A stretch of DNA of 64,000 bases from Duganella sp. CF402 (GCF_900109645.1 NZ_FOBG01000004.1:310001-374000); one strand, 5' to 3'; shown: positions 1-9,921, counted from the stretch's first letter. Program-made: numbers and translations. The notes: generated by a model not told the origin, from the letters alone.

Positions 1-111
1 CTGCGCAACGCCATGCTGCACAACGGCTGGCAAGGCATCAACACCGAATGGTGGCACTTCGATTGCGGCGACCGCCAGCACGTACGCCAGCACTACACCC
101 GCGTGCTTTAA
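1..111 (+). CDS. D-Ala-D-Ala dipeptidase (VanX/DdpX type), C-terminal end only
   Basis: The first 36 codons are the 3' end of a gene that begins before the window. The peptide contains EWWHFD, the zinc/catalytic signature near the C-terminus of VanX-type D-alanyl-D-alanine dipeptidases (peptidase M15D), which cleave the D-Ala-D-Ala dipeptide. The stop codon (109-111) overlaps the stop of the convergent beta-lactamase gene by two bases, so the genes meet end to end. Only the tail is visible. The family rests on this one motif and the length of sequence after it, so a related M15 peptidase cannot be excluded. Confidence 0.75.
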   Translation: MRNAMLHNGWQGINTEWWHFDCGDRQHVRQHYTRVL

Positions 112-1211
112 TTTTCCAGTTGCGTCAGGATTGCGTGAGCAGCCTTTACACGAGCTGGAATCGGGTAGCTTTTATTCGCCAGAATCACGATGCCGATTTT
201 CTTCTCCGGCACAAACAGCACATACGCACCGAAGCCGCGCGTCGAGCCGGTCTTGTCGTACAAACCGGATTCCGGCTGCGGCGCGATGCGCTTGGTGGCG
301 TTAGCCTTGGAGAGCATATCGACCGAATTCCCCGCCAGCAGATTGTCCAACGAGGCAGGATACGCAAACTGCTCCCAGCCAAGACCCTGCGTCATCACGC
401 CGGTACGGAAGTAGCCGATGTGCGTACTGGCGATGGCCGGCAGTTTGGTCGGCGCGATGTTGGCCTGCACGTAGCGAATCATGTCGGCGCTGGTGGAGCG
501 CACGCCGTAGGTCTCCTCCGAGAACAGGTCGGGACGCATGCGCACCGGCTTGTCCTTGTCGTAGCCCCAGGCGTAGTTCGGCATCGCGCTATCGGGCACC
601 TTGATGTAGGTGTTGGTGAGGCCCAGCGGCGCGAACACGCGCTGCTGCATGGCGTCGGCAAAATCCTCTTTCAACGCCAGCGCGGTGAGATGGCCGAACA
701 GCCCGAGACTAGGATTTGAATACTCACGTATCTTCCCCGGTTTGGCTTTCGGCTTCCAGTTACGGAAGTAGGCCAGCATGCTGGCTTCATCGTTGGTGAC
801 AGCATCCGGAAATTGCTGCGGGAAGCCACCGGCGCTGTAAGTAGCGAAGTTGAGCACCGTGGCCTTGTCGACGGCACGGCCCTTCAGCTGCGGCATATAG
901 CGGCTGGGATGATCGTCCAGCGACAGCTTGCCTTCCGCCACCGCAATCGCCGCCAGTGTGGCGGTGAAGGTCTTGCTGATCGAACCCAGTTCGAACAGCG
1001 TATTCTCGCTGACCGGCGTGTTGCTCTCCTTCGACGCGAGGCCGTAGTTGTAGAAACTGGTCTTGCCGTTCACCGTGACGGCGACAGCAACACCGGGAAC
1101 ATCGTATTCCGCCATCACCGGCTGGATGGCTTGGTCGACAGCGCCGCGCAAATCGGCGGCGTGTGCGGAAAGGCAGAAGCTAACTGCAAGTGCAAGGGTA
1201 AGACGTTTCAA
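108..1211 (-). CDS. ampC: Class C (AmpC-type) serine beta-lactamase
   Basis: A 367-residue periplasmic hydrolase of the AmpC family, which opens the beta-lactam ring through an acyl-serine intermediate. The three active-site elements are in the right order and spacing: SISK at residues 77-80 (nucleophile S77), YSN at 164-166 and KTG at 320-322. A signal peptide ends at about residue 18 (SAHA-AD). The chosen start is TTG at 1211, because an AAGGA-type ribosome site lies just upstream and the signal peptide follows directly; the longer reading has no signal peptide at its N-terminus. It is the last gene of a minus-strand run and starts 8 bp after the aldo/keto reductase. No ampR-like regulator is adjacent. 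A non-beta-lactamase serine hydrolase is possible, but the full motif set favours AmpC. Confidence 0.88.
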   Translation of the reverse strand: MKRLTLALAVSFCLSAHAADLRGAVDQAIQPVMAEYDVPGVAVAVTVNGKTSFYNYGLASKESNTPVSENTLFELGSISKTFTATLAAIAVAEGKLSLDDHPSRYMPQLKGRAVDKATVLNFATYSAGGFPQQFPDAVTNDEASMLAYFRNWKPKAKPGKIREYSNPSLGLFGHLTALALKEDFADAMQQRVFAPLGLTNTYIKVPDSAMPNYAWGYDKDKPVRMRPDLFSEETYGVRSTSADMIRYVQANIAPTKLPAIASTHIGYFRTGVMTQGLGWEQFAYPASLDNLLAGNSVDMLSKANATKRIAPQPESGLYDKTGSTRGFGAYVLFVPEKKIGIVILANKSYPIPARVKAAHAILTQLEN

Positions 1212-1219
1212 TGTAATCC

Positions 1220-2197
1220 TTATCGGTCGACGGTGGCCATGCGTTCGGCGCTGTAGCGCGGGCCGGCCACCTGTTGTAATGCGGCTTCCAGCGCGGCCAT
1301 GTCGGCGGCGCTGAGTTGAATGTCGGCGGCCGCCGCATTCTGTTCGAGATTGCTGCGGCGGCGCGTGCCGGGAATCGGCACGATATCGTCGCCCTGCTGC
1401 ATCACCCACGCCAGCGCGATCTGGCCGGGCGCCACGCCGCGTGCGGCGGCGAGATCGCGCACCGCTTGCGCCGCCTGCATATTGGCGTCGAAGTTCGCGC
1501 CCTGCATGCGTGGGTCGAGATGGCGGAAATCGGTCGGCGGATATTCTTCCGCGCGTTTCGCGGTGCCGGCCAAAAAGCCGCGTCCCAATGGGCTGAATGG
1601 CACCAGGCCGATGCCCAGCTCACGCAGCACAGGAATGATGTCATCTTCCAGATTGCGCTCCCACAGCGAGTACTCGCTCTGCAAAGCACTGATCGGATGC
1701 ACCGCATGCGCACGGCGGATATTGGCGACACCGGCCTCGGACAAGCCGAGATAGCGTACCTTCCCCTCGCGCACCAGATCGGCCATCACGCCCACCACGT
1801 CCTCGATCGGCACTTGCGGATCGATGCGGTGTTGATACAGCAGATCGATGTAATCGGTATCGAGACGGCGCAGCGAGCCTTCCACCTTGGCGCGGATCTG
1901 TGCCGGGTCGCTGGTGACGCCGACATTGGCCCCATCGCGGATATCGAAGCCGAACTTGGTGGCGATGATCGCCTCACTGCGCCGCCCCTTGAACGCGCGG
2001 CCCAGCAATTCCTCATTCGTGTACGGCCCGTACACTTCGGCCGTATCGAAGAAATTCACACCCAGCGCCAGCGCCCGATGCAGCGTGGCGATGGACTCCG
2101 CTTCATCCGCCTCGCCATACGCGAAGCTCATGCCCATGCAACCCAGGCCTTGAGCGGAGACGGTTAATCCTTGCTTACCTAATGCACGTTGTTTCAT
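1220..2197 (-). CDS. Aldo/keto reductase (AKR13-like)
   Basis: A 325-residue cytoplasmic NADPH-dependent oxidoreductase with the TIM-barrel aldo/keto reductase fold. The catalytic tetrad is visible: D51, Y56, K81 and H123, in the contexts FFDTAEVYG, ATKFGFD and YQHRID. The C-terminal IPGTRR stretch is the usual cofactor-binding segment. The start at 2197 was chosen because AGGAG lies 5 bp upstream; a longer in-frame start at 2227 would run into the end of dacB. It sits 11 bp after dacB and 8 bp before ampC, so it is probably co-transcribed with them. The substrate cannot be read from the sequence. Confidence 0.9.
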   Translation of the reverse strand: MKQRALGKQGLTVSAQGLGCMGMSFAYGEADEAESIATLHRALALGVNFFDTAEVYGPYTNEELLGRAFKGRRSEAIIATKFGFDIRDGANVGVTSDPAQIRAKVEGSLRRLDTDYIDLLYQHRIDPQVPIEDVVGVMADLVREGKVRYLGLSEAGVANIRRAHAVHPISALQSEYSLWERNLEDDIIPVLRELGIGLVPFSPLGRGFLAGTAKRAEEYPPTDFRHLDPRMQGANFDANMQAAQAVRDLAAARGVAPGQIALAWVMQQGDDIVPIPGTRRRSNLEQNAAAADIQLSAADMAALEAALQQVAGPRYSAERMATVDR

Positions 2198-2208
2198 GTT
2201 GGCTCCTG

Positions 2209-3690
2209 TTAGTTGCGGGCCACCCAATCGACCAATGCGTCCAGCACGGCGCGGCCAGCGCCGTTGGCGACGTGGGGATCGTTGAGGATGGCGACCACGA
2301 TGCAGGGCTGGTTGCTGGCGTCCGGGACGTAGCCGGCGATGGCAATCACGCCTGTCAGGCTACCAGTTTTCAGGCGAGCGCGCTGCGCGGCTGGGCTGTC
2401 CTTGAGGCGGCGGCGCATGGTGCCGTCGGTGGCGGCGATGGGGAGGCTTGCCAGGAATTCGGGCGCCCACAGGCTTTTCAGGCCGGCTTGCAGCACGCCG
2501 GCCAATTGTGCGGGCGTGGCGCGTTCGGTGCGCGAGAGGCCGGAGCCGTTGTCCAGTATCAGGCCGTTGCCGTCGATGTTGTGCTGCTGGAGCCAGGCGC
2601 GGATCGCGGTTTCGGCACGCATGGCGGTGCTGGCGGCAGTGGCATCGCCATTGGCAGCGCTGACAGTGTTTGCGGCCAGGGGACGGCTGCCCAGCGCGGC
2701 GTCGGCTTCCAGACTTCCAAGGCTCAGGAAGACGGTGCGGGCCAGCGTGTTGTCGGATTGCTTGTTGGTGTCGCGCAGGACTTCGGGCAGCGTGCGCGAG
2801 ACGTGTTCGGCCAACAGGCGCGTGACTGCGGCGGGTGCGGTGGCTTCGCGCACCTCGCCGGTCAGCGAGCCGCCTTGCTTGCGCCATTCGGCCAGCAGCA
2901 GGCGGGCCAGGTAGTCCTGGCTATCCAGCACGTTAATGCTGGTGGACTTGGCGCAATCCTTGGGGAAACTGCCATGCAGGACGACTTCGATGCGGTCGCC
3001 TTTGCGCGCGTAGTCCGGCGAACGCCAGCCATTTTCCCATGCGGCGCAGGCGGCGTCGCTCAGCTTCATCTCCGAGCGGATGGTGACCTTGTCCAGCTCC
3101 GGCGTCATCACCAGCGACAGTTTGTCGGCGGTGGAGCGCATTTCCACTTTCAGCAGGTTGGTGTTGACCAGCGCCGCATTTGGAATCACGTTGTAGTAGG
3201 CCCACGGATATTCATCAAACGGCGGCTGCCCCGCATCCGGCCGCGTGGGCTGGAACAGCAGGCGGTCGACCACGATATCGCCCTTGATCTTGCGGATGCC
3301 CTGGTTGCGCAAGGCTTGCAGCATGTGCGACAGCGCGTCCTCGTTGAGGTCCGTGTCGGCGCCGCCGCGCAGGATCAAGTCGCCCTGCAGCACGCCGTTG
3401 ACCACATCGGCGCTGGTGCGGAATTCGGTGCGGCCGCGGAACACCGGGCCCAGCTGCTCCAGCGCCGTCATGGCGGTGAACAGCTTCATGGTCGATGCCG
3501 GCTGCATGACTTGTGTCGCGTTGTGCGATACCAGTGTGGCGTCGCCGCGCATGACGACGATGCCGGCGGCCTCCAGCGGAATGCCGGACGACTGCATCAG
3601 CCGCGTCACCGGTTCCGGCAAATCGCCGGCATGGACCAGGCCCGCCGCGCACAGCGCAGCGGCGAGCAAACTTTTAATGGAAGAAGACAT
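2209..3690 (-). CDS. dacB: D-alanyl-D-alanine carboxypeptidase/endopeptidase (PBP4)
   Basis: A 493-residue class C low-molecular-weight penicillin-binding protein (peptidase S13). It trims the terminal D-Ala from peptidoglycan stem peptides and cuts cross-links in the periplasm. Motifs are STMK at 66-69 (nucleophile S66), SDN at 312-314 and KTG at 441-443. A signal peptide covers about the first 21 residues (LVHAG). The first ATG that gives a signal peptide, at 3690, lies inside the last codons of the upstream spmAB gene, giving a 17-bp overlap that suggests translational coupling; no strong ribosome site is visible. It sits in a row with the beta-lactamase, which acts on the same chemistry. 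Confidence 0.92.
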   Translation of the reverse strand: MSSSIKSLLAAALCAAGLVHAGDLPEPVTRLMQSSGIPLEAAGIVVMRGDATLVSHNATQVMQPASTMKLFTAMTALEQLGPVFRGRTEFRTSADVVNGVLQGDLILRGGADTDLNEDALSHMLQALRNQGIRKIKGDIVVDRLLFQPTRPDAGQPPFDEYPWAYYNVIPNAALVNTNLLKVEMRSTADKLSLVMTPELDKVTIRSEMKLSDAACAAWENGWRSPDYARKGDRIEVVLHGSFPKDCAKSTSINVLDSQDYLARLLLAEWRKQGGSLTGEVREATAPAAVTRLLAEHVSRTLPEVLRDTNKQSDNTLARTVFLSLGSLEADAALGSRPLAANTVSAANGDATAASTAMRAETAIRAWLQQHNIDGNGLILDNGSGLSRTERATPAQLAGVLQAGLKSLWAPEFLASLPIAATDGTMRRRLKDSPAAQRARLKTGSLTGVIAIAGYVPDASNQPCIVVAILNDPHVANGAGRAVLDALVDWVARN

Positions 3691-4912
3691 AGGCAACCGC
3701 AATCGCAGCAAGCACGCCGGCAAAGTCGGCGATGAGGCCGCAGGAGATCGCGTAGCGCGTCTTGCGGATGCCCACCGAGCCGAAATACAGCGCGACGATG
3801 TAGAAGGTGGTATCGGCCGAGCCATTGAACACGCAGGCAAGGCGGCCGACAAAGGAATCAACGCCATAGGTTTGCATGGTGTCGATCATCATGGCTTTGG
3901 CGGCGCTGCCGCTCAGTGGCTTCATCAAGGCGGTTGGCAAGGCGTTGACGAAATCGGTGTTCACGCCGATGGTGCTGAACAGCCAGTGGAAGCCTTCCAG
4001 CACAAAGCCCAGCAAGCCCGCGTTGCGCACCACGCTGATCGCCACCAGCATACCGACCAGATAAGGAATTACCGTGATCGAGGTCTGGATGCCGCCCTTG
4101 GCGCCTTCGATAAAGGCCTCGTACACGTTGACCTTCTTGCGCAGCGCGCCGATGATGAAGCCTCCGATCACCGCCATCAGCACGAAGTTGCTGAAGACTT
4201 TGGACACCACTTCGATTTCGGATTTGGTCAGGTAGTGGGTGAAGTACCAGACCGTCGCCACGATGAAGGCGGTGATCCCACCGAGCCAGCCCACCACCAC
4301 ACGGTTGAACAGGTTGATGCGCTGGCGGATCGCCACCGCGATGATGCCGGTCATGGTCGCCACATAGGTCGCCACCATGCACGGAATGAAGATATCGGAT
4401 GGATCGGCTGCGCCGAGGATGGAGCGCTGGGCCATGATGGCCAGCGGGATCAGCGTCAGGCCGGAGGTGTGCAGCACCAGGAACATGATCTGCGCGTCGG
4501 TCGGCTCGTCCTTGTTGGGATTCAGCGTTTGCAGGCTTTCCATCGCCTTCAGGCCGAACGGCGTGGCGGCGTTGTCGAGGCCCAGCAGGTTGGCCGAGAA
4601 GTTCATCACCATATGGCCGGTGGCCGGGTGGTTCGACGGTACGCCGGGGAAGATGCGCGAGAAGAATGGCGCTATCAGTTTGGCCAGCAGGTCGATGGCG
4701 CCGGCTTTTTCGCCGACGTTCATGATGCCGAGCCACAGCGTCATGACACCGGCCAGCGGCAGGGCGATATCCATCACGCCGGTGCGTGCGGAGTCGAAGG
4801 TACCGTCGATGATGCGCTTGAAAATTTCGGTGTCGCCCAGGAAGAGGAACTGCGCCAGCGCGGCCAGGAAGCCCACCAGAAAAAAGCCAGACCAGATGTA
4901 ATTGAGCGACAT
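3674..4912 (-). CDS. Fused SpmA-SpmB nucleoside-recognition (Gate) membrane protein
   Basis: A 412-residue multi-pass inner-membrane protein. The N-terminal half resembles spore maturation protein SpmA, with the signature stretch NLLGLDNAATPFGLKA. The C-terminal half resembles SpmB, with PYLVGMLVAISV and GSADTTFYIVALYFGS. The two Gate-type domains, separate proteins in Bacillus, are one chain here, as in many Gram-negative bacteria. Its biochemical role is not established, and a sporulation role does not apply to this lineage. It is the first gene of the minus-strand run spmAB-dacB-AKR-ampC and overlaps dacB, which suggests a cell-envelope function. This last point is inference from context. 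Confidence 0.85.
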   Translation of the reverse strand: MSLNYIWSGFFLVGFLAALAQFLFLGDTEIFKRIIDGTFDSARTGVMDIALPLAGVMTLWLGIMNVGEKAGAIDLLAKLIAPFFSRIFPGVPSNHPATGHMVMNFSANLLGLDNAATPFGLKAMESLQTLNPNKDEPTDAQIMFLVLHTSGLTLIPLAIMAQRSILGAADPSDIFIPCMVATYVATMTGIIAVAIRQRINLFNRVVVGWLGGITAFIVATVWYFTHYLTKSEIEVVSKVFSNFVLMAVIGGFIIGALRKKVNVYEAFIEGAKGGIQTSITVIPYLVGMLVAISVVRNAGLLGFVLEGFHWLFSTIGVNTDFVNALPTALMKPLSGSAAKAMMIDTMQTYGVDSFVGRLACVFNGSADTTFYIVALYFGSVGIRKTRYAISCGLIADFAGVLAAIAVAYVFFH

Positions 4913-5001
4913 TTTTAGCGAGTTCAGTAGGTGATCCGTAAAGTATAGCGGGTATGGCGGCCCAAAAAGTTATAAGCTGCCGCTTTAACGTGCGAGGCGC
5001 C

Positions 5002-6672
5002 ATGAGAAGGATGCTGAAAATTTGTGCAGAGGTGCTGGCCGCAGCCGTCGTCGCGTGCACCGTCGCTCCCGCGCACGCGGGAGCCCATGCTGAGCAAAAG
5101 GTCCTTCACGCCTACCTGAGCACCGGCGAAACCGCCCTCGATCCCGCTGTCGCCTCGGACATCGCCTCTCTCAGTCTGCTGGAAAACCTGTTCGATCCCC
5201 TGCTGCGCTACGACTACACCGCGCGCCCGGTCAAGCTGATTCCCAACACGCTGGCCGCCATGCCCGAGATTACGGACAACGGCAAGACCTACACCTTCCG
5301 CCTGCGCCAGGACGTCTACTTCACGCCCGACGCCGCATTCAAGGAGGCGAAACGGCAGGTCACCGCCGCCGACTACGTCTACAGCTTCAAGCGCCTGTAC
5401 GACCCCACGCTGAAATCCCCCTGGCTCTACCTGTTTGACGGCGTGGCCGGAATAGAGGCCGTAGAGCCGTTCACCCTGCGCATCCGCCTGAAAGCGCCCG
5501 ATCCCAACTTCCTGTTCTACCTCGCCATTCCTGCCACCGGCGTGGTGGCGCGCGAAGTGGTGGAGGCTTACGGTGCGCAAGTCGGCAACCACCCGGTCGG
5601 CACCGGCCCGTTCAAGATCGGCACGTGGAAGCACAGCGACCAGATCATCCTGCTGGCTAACCGCGACTTCCGCCCGACGGAATTCAACGGCAAGCGCTTG
5701 CCACTGCTGGACCGCATCGACATCAAAATCGTCGAGGAATACCAGTCCCGTGTGCTGGGTTTCCTGAACGGCGAATTCGATTTCCTCGAACAGCTGCCCG
5801 AGTCGATGAAGGAAATGGTGCTCACCGACGACGCTAAACTTAAGCCCGAACTGGCCCGCAAAGGCATCGTCCTCGCGCCCTTTCCGGTGCTGCAGACCTA
5901 CTACATGTGGATGAACATGGACGATCCGGTCATCGGCGGCTACGGCAAGGAGAAGGTGGCGCTGCGCCGCGCCATCGCGCTGGGATACAACCGCGACGAG
6001 GATATCCGCACCATGAAGAAGGGCCTCGCGCTGCCCGCCATCACGCCGCTGCCACCGAATGTGCTGGGCTACGACGCCAACTACCGCAGCCCGGTGGCCT
6101 ACGATCCGGCGCTGGCTAATGCGCTGCTGGACCGCTACAACTATCGCAAAGGCGAAGACGGCTTCCGCACGCAGCCCGACGGCAAGCCGCTCACGCTGGT
6201 GATGCACAGCGAATCGTCCACCGTCGGCCGCCTGCGCGATGAGCTGTGGCGCAAGAACCTGAGCGCCATCGGCCTCAAAGTGGTCTTCAAGAGCGACAAG
6301 AAAACCGAAATCATCAAAGCCTCGCGCCTCGGCTCAGTGATGATGTTCGAAACGAACTGGGTGGCCGATTTCCCCGATGGCGACAACTTCTACCAGCTGC
6401 TGTACGGTCCCAACGCCGGCCGCGCCAACTACGCGCGTTTCAATCTCCCGGCATACAACCAGCGCTACGAGCAAGCCCGCTTGATGGGAGAATCACCAAA
6501 ACGCACTCTCCTGTATGATGAACTGGCGAACATCATCCACGCCTACACGCCGTGGGTATTGCTGACGCATCCCATCTCCGCCGACCTGCAGCAACCGTGG
6601 CTCAAGAATTACCGTCGCCACCCGGTGGAGTTCACCAACTGGCGCTATCTGGATATAGACGCACGACGATAA
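5002..6672 (+). CDS. ABC transporter substrate-binding protein, family 5 (peptide type)
   Basis: A 556-residue periplasmic binding protein of the DppA/OppA family (SBP_bac_5), which usually captures peptides or similar solutes for an ABC importer. A signal peptide is clear: basic RRMLK, then a hydrophobic run ending near APAHAGA. Typical family stretches follow, such as ENLFDPLLRYD, TFRLRQDV and the NHPVGTGPFK hinge segment. ATG 5002 was chosen because GAGG lies 4 bp upstream; an earlier in-frame ATG at 4954 has no such site. No permease or ATPase genes are next to it, so it is an orphan binding protein here. It is transcribed divergently from spmAB. Confidence 0.9.
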   Translation: MRRMLKICAEVLAAAVVACTVAPAHAGAHAEQKVLHAYLSTGETALDPAVASDIASLSLLENLFDPLLRYDYTARPVKLIPNTLAAMPEITDNGKTYTFRLRQDVYFTPDAAFKEAKRQVTAADYVYSFKRLYDPTLKSPWLYLFDGVAGIEAVEPFTLRIRLKAPDPNFLFYLAIPATGVVAREVVEAYGAQVGNHPVGTGPFKIGTWKHSDQIILLANRDFRPTEFNGKRLPLLDRIDIKIVEEYQSRVLGFLNGEFDFLEQLPESMKEMVLTDDAKLKPELARKGIVLAPFPVLQTYYMWMNMDDPVIGGYGKEKVALRRAIALGYNRDEDIRTMKKGLALPAITPLPPNVLGYDANYRSPVAYDPALANALLDRYNYRKGEDGFRTQPDGKPLTLVMHSESSTVGRLRDELWRKNLSAIGLKVVFKSDKKTEIIKASRLGSVMMFETNWVADFPDGDNFYQLLYGPNAGRANYARFNLPAYNQRYEQARLMGESPKRTLLYDELANIIHAYTPWVLLTHPISADLQQPWLKNYRRHPVEFTNWRYLDIDARR

Positions 6673-6676
6673 CTGC

Positions 6677-7576
6677 ATGAACCTGTTCAACCGAAGGGCG
6701 CTGGCCTACGTGGCGCACCATCCGATGGATTTCACGGTGCAGTGCCTGAAAGGCTTCCGCGCCAATCAAGGCCTGCTGCTGGCGGGCGCGGTGGCGTATT
6801 ACTCGCTGCTGTCCATCCTGCCGCTGTTGATGCTGGTGGTGGTGGCGCTGTCGCACGTGATCGACCAGCAGGAATTGCTGACCACCGTGGGGCGCTACCT
6901 GAAATGGCTGGTGCCGGGACAGTCGCAGCCCATCGTGGCCGAGGTGGCGCAGTTTCTTGAACATCGCGATCTGGTGGGCGGTGTGCTGCTGGTCAGTATG
7001 CTGTTCTTCAGCTCACTGGCGTTCACCGTTTTGGAAAACGCCATGTGCGTGATCTTCAAGCATCGCGTGGCGATCCGGCGGCGGCACTTCATGATCTCGG
7101 CCATCATGCCCTACTGTTACATCTTGTCGCTGGGCGCGGGCATGCTGCTGGTGACGCTGGTGGCGGGCAGCTTGCAGGTGCTGGGCGAGGAGAGCGTGCA
7201 GTTGCTGGGACATAGCTGGTCGTTGCATGGCGTGTCGGGCGTGCTGCTGTATTTACTGGGCCTGGCGGGCGAGGTACTGGTGCTGTCGTCGATTTATCTG
7301 GTGATGCCGGTGGGGCGCTTGTCGCTGTCGCATGCGCTGATCGGCGGTGTGACGGCGGCGCTGTTGTGGGAGGTGGCGCGGCGGATATTGGTGTGGTACT
7401 TCTCCACCCTGTCGCAAGTGAGCGTGGTGTATGGCTCGATGACCACCGCCATCATCGTCATGTTCAGCCTGGAGATCGGCGCCACCCTGCTGCTGTTCGG
7501 CGCGCAGGTGATTTCGGAGTTCGAGCGCGTCGGGCGCGGGCGTCAGCAGCGCGCGCCACAGCCTATGACTACATAA
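6677..7576 (+). CDS. YihY/BrkB-family inner-membrane protein
   Basis: A 299-residue integral membrane protein of the YihY (UPF0761, BrkB-like) family. Family hallmarks are visible: the N-terminal AYYSLLSILPLLML segment, a long polar loop, and about six hydrophobic helices to residue 280. BrkB was first linked to serum resistance in Bordetella, but the molecular role of the family is unsettled. It begins 4 bp after the binding-protein gene, so the two are probably co-transcribed. The gene ends just before the promoter of the probable 6S RNA. Confidence 0.88.
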   Translation: MNLFNRRALAYVAHHPMDFTVQCLKGFRANQGLLLAGAVAYYSLLSILPLLMLVVVALSHVIDQQELLTTVGRYLKWLVPGQSQPIVAEVAQFLEHRDLVGGVLLVSMLFFSSLAFTVLENAMCVIFKHRVAIRRRHFMISAIMPYCYILSLGAGMLLVTLVAGSLQVLGEESVQLLGHSWSLHGVSGVLLYLLGLAGEVLVLSSIYLVMPVGRLSLSHALIGGVTAALLWEVARRILVWYFSTLSQVSVVYGSMTTAIIVMFSLEIGATLLLFGAQVISEFERVGRGRQQRAPQPMTT

Positions 7577-7586
7577 ATAAAATAAT

Positions 7587-7617
7587 TTGTGCGTCGCACA
7601 AAAATCTGTGATACACT
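7587..7617 (+). promoter_or_regulatory. Putative sigma-70 promoter of the 6S RNA gene
   Basis: A -10-like TACACT (7612-7617) lies 7 bp before the proposed RNA start at about 7624. A possible -35, TTGTGC (7587-7592), is 19 bp upstream of it, slightly longer than ideal. The placement rests on the RNA start inferred from the closing stem, so it is a prediction. Confidence 0.45.
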
Positions 7618-7623
7618 ACGTTC

Positions 7624-7808
7624 AGTGGTTGAGGTTTGCAAGCAAACAGTCCCACGTCCGGCAGATGCGCCGCGCCCAGAGTTGTGTAAGTTCGATGGCG
7701 CAGGTGACGCAGAAGCTGGAGTTGTAATTCCGAATACGTTGGTCGATTTACACGTCAAGGGCACCATGCAGATAGCATGGGCGTTTGAGACGCCGCCTCA
7801 CCTGGCAG
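7624..7808 (+). ncRNA. ssrS: 6S RNA (RNA polymerase regulator)
   Basis: About 185 nt between yihY and arsB fit 6S RNA, which binds the sigma-70 holoenzyme and mimics an open promoter. The 5' end carries TTTGCAAGC followed by CAGTCC, matching the E. coli 6S pattern TTCGCAAGC...CAGTCC. The 3' end carries GACGCCGCCTCACC, whose CCTCACC pairs with the 5' GGTTGAGG to close the molecule. In the middle, TTGTGTAA can pair with TTACACGTCAA, giving the long arm. A -10 element precedes it and a strong terminator follows about 50 bp downstream. A short frame open across it has no protein-like features. The call rests on these partial matches; a covariance-model search would settle it. Confidence 0.78.
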
Positions 7809-7857
7809 ATAGCCAGGGAGACCGGTACGATTAAAGCATAGGTAATACATTGGAACG

Positions 7858-7885
7858 AAGCCCGCTGAGATGCGGGCTTTTTTTT
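7858..7885 (+). terminator. Rho-independent terminator after 6S RNA
   Basis: A perfect 8-bp stem AAGCCCGC/GCGGGCTT with a 6-nt loop is followed by a run of T residues. It lies between the 6S RNA and arsB and would end the RNA transcript before the arsB start. Confidence 0.85.
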
Positions 7886-7935
7886 CGTCTGCGATATCAT
7901 GCCGGACGAATACACTCCACAAGGGACTACGCAGG

Positions 7936-9213
<1,278 letters not shown>

Positions 9214-9214
9214 A

Positions 9215-9811
9215 GTGGATCAGCATATCAAGCCAGTGGAGCTGGAGAAGTCGTATCGCTTGTTGAATCATGGGCCGACGGTGCTGGTGTCGGCTGCGCA
9301 TGGCGGCGTTGAGAATGTGATGTCGGCGGCGTGGTCGTGCGCTTTGGATTTCGCGCCGCCCAAGGTGACGGTGGTGCTGGACAAGGCCACTGCCACGCGG
9401 CCGCTGGTAGAACAGAGCGGCTACTTCGCGCTGCAGGTGCCGAATGTGTCGCAAGTTCAGCTGACGTATGACGTTGGCCACACCAGCGCAATCGACACGC
9501 CGGGCAAGCTGACCAAAGCCGGCGTGCAGTTGTTCCGTGTGGATGGCTACGATCTGCCGCTGGTGGCCGGCTCCTCTGCGTGGCTGATCTGCAAAGTGAT
9601 TCCCGAGCCGCGCAATGAACAGGTGTATGACCTGTTCATCGGCGAAGTGGTAGCGGCGTATGCGGACGAGCGCGTGTTCAGCAACGGCCACTGGCACTTC
9701 GAAACCGCCGACCCATCCCTGCGCAGCCTGCACTACATCGCCGGCGGCACCTTCTACGCCATCGGCGACATGGTCGTGGCAGACTCCACAAGCACCCCAA
9801 AGACCAACTAA
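9215..9811 (+). CDS. Flavin reductase-like, FMN-binding split-barrel protein
   Basis: A 198-residue protein of the flavin reductase-like family (split barrel), which binds FMN and usually transfers electrons from NAD(P)H. The family pattern is seen: an N-terminal strand set ending in GPTVLVSAA, NVMSAAWSCALDFAPPKVTV, and the later CKVIPEPRNEQVYDLFIGEVVA. It starts with GTG at 9215, one base after the arsB stop, with GAGG 7 bp upstream, so the two are probably co-transcribed. A direct role with arsenic is not shown. The stop is followed within 6 bp by a palindromic repeat. Confidence 0.85.
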   Translation: MDQHIKPVELEKSYRLLNHGPTVLVSAAHGGVENVMSAAWSCALDFAPPKVTVVLDKATATRPLVEQSGYFALQVPNVSQVQLTYDVGHTSAIDTPGKLTKAGVQLFRVDGYDLPLVAGSSAWLICKVIPEPRNEQVYDLFIGEVVAAYADERVFSNGHWHFETADPSLRSLHYIAGGTFYAIGDMVVADSTSTPKTN

Positions 9812-9816
9812 CCACC

Positions 9817-9840
9817 GTCATTCCGGCGTAGGCCGGAATC
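9817..9840. repeat. REP-like palindrome, left flank of the GIY-YIG gene
   Basis: The palindrome ATTCCGGCG-T-AGGCCGGAAT is preceded by GTC. It belongs to a family seen also at 10227-10251, 15097-15176 and 32077-32133, with consensus GTCRTNCCGGCGNAGGCCGGNA. Here it points toward the GIY-YIG gene and is mirrored by the copy on the other side. Confidence 0.85.
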
Positions 9841-9921
9841 TAAGTAAGGAACAATTGAGTAATATCAGCTCAAGAATTTGAGATAGCGCGAACATTTTTC
9901 ATATCAAAGGAGATACGAAAA

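Noticed and set aside
3674-4912. Sporulation genes
   Set aside because: SpmA/SpmB-like proteins are common in non-sporulating Gram-negative bacteria, and no other sporulation gene is here.
7589-7834. An 81-codon open frame over the 6S RNA region
   Set aside because: It has no ribosome site and no protein-like pattern, and the region has RNA-type pairing, a promoter and a terminator.
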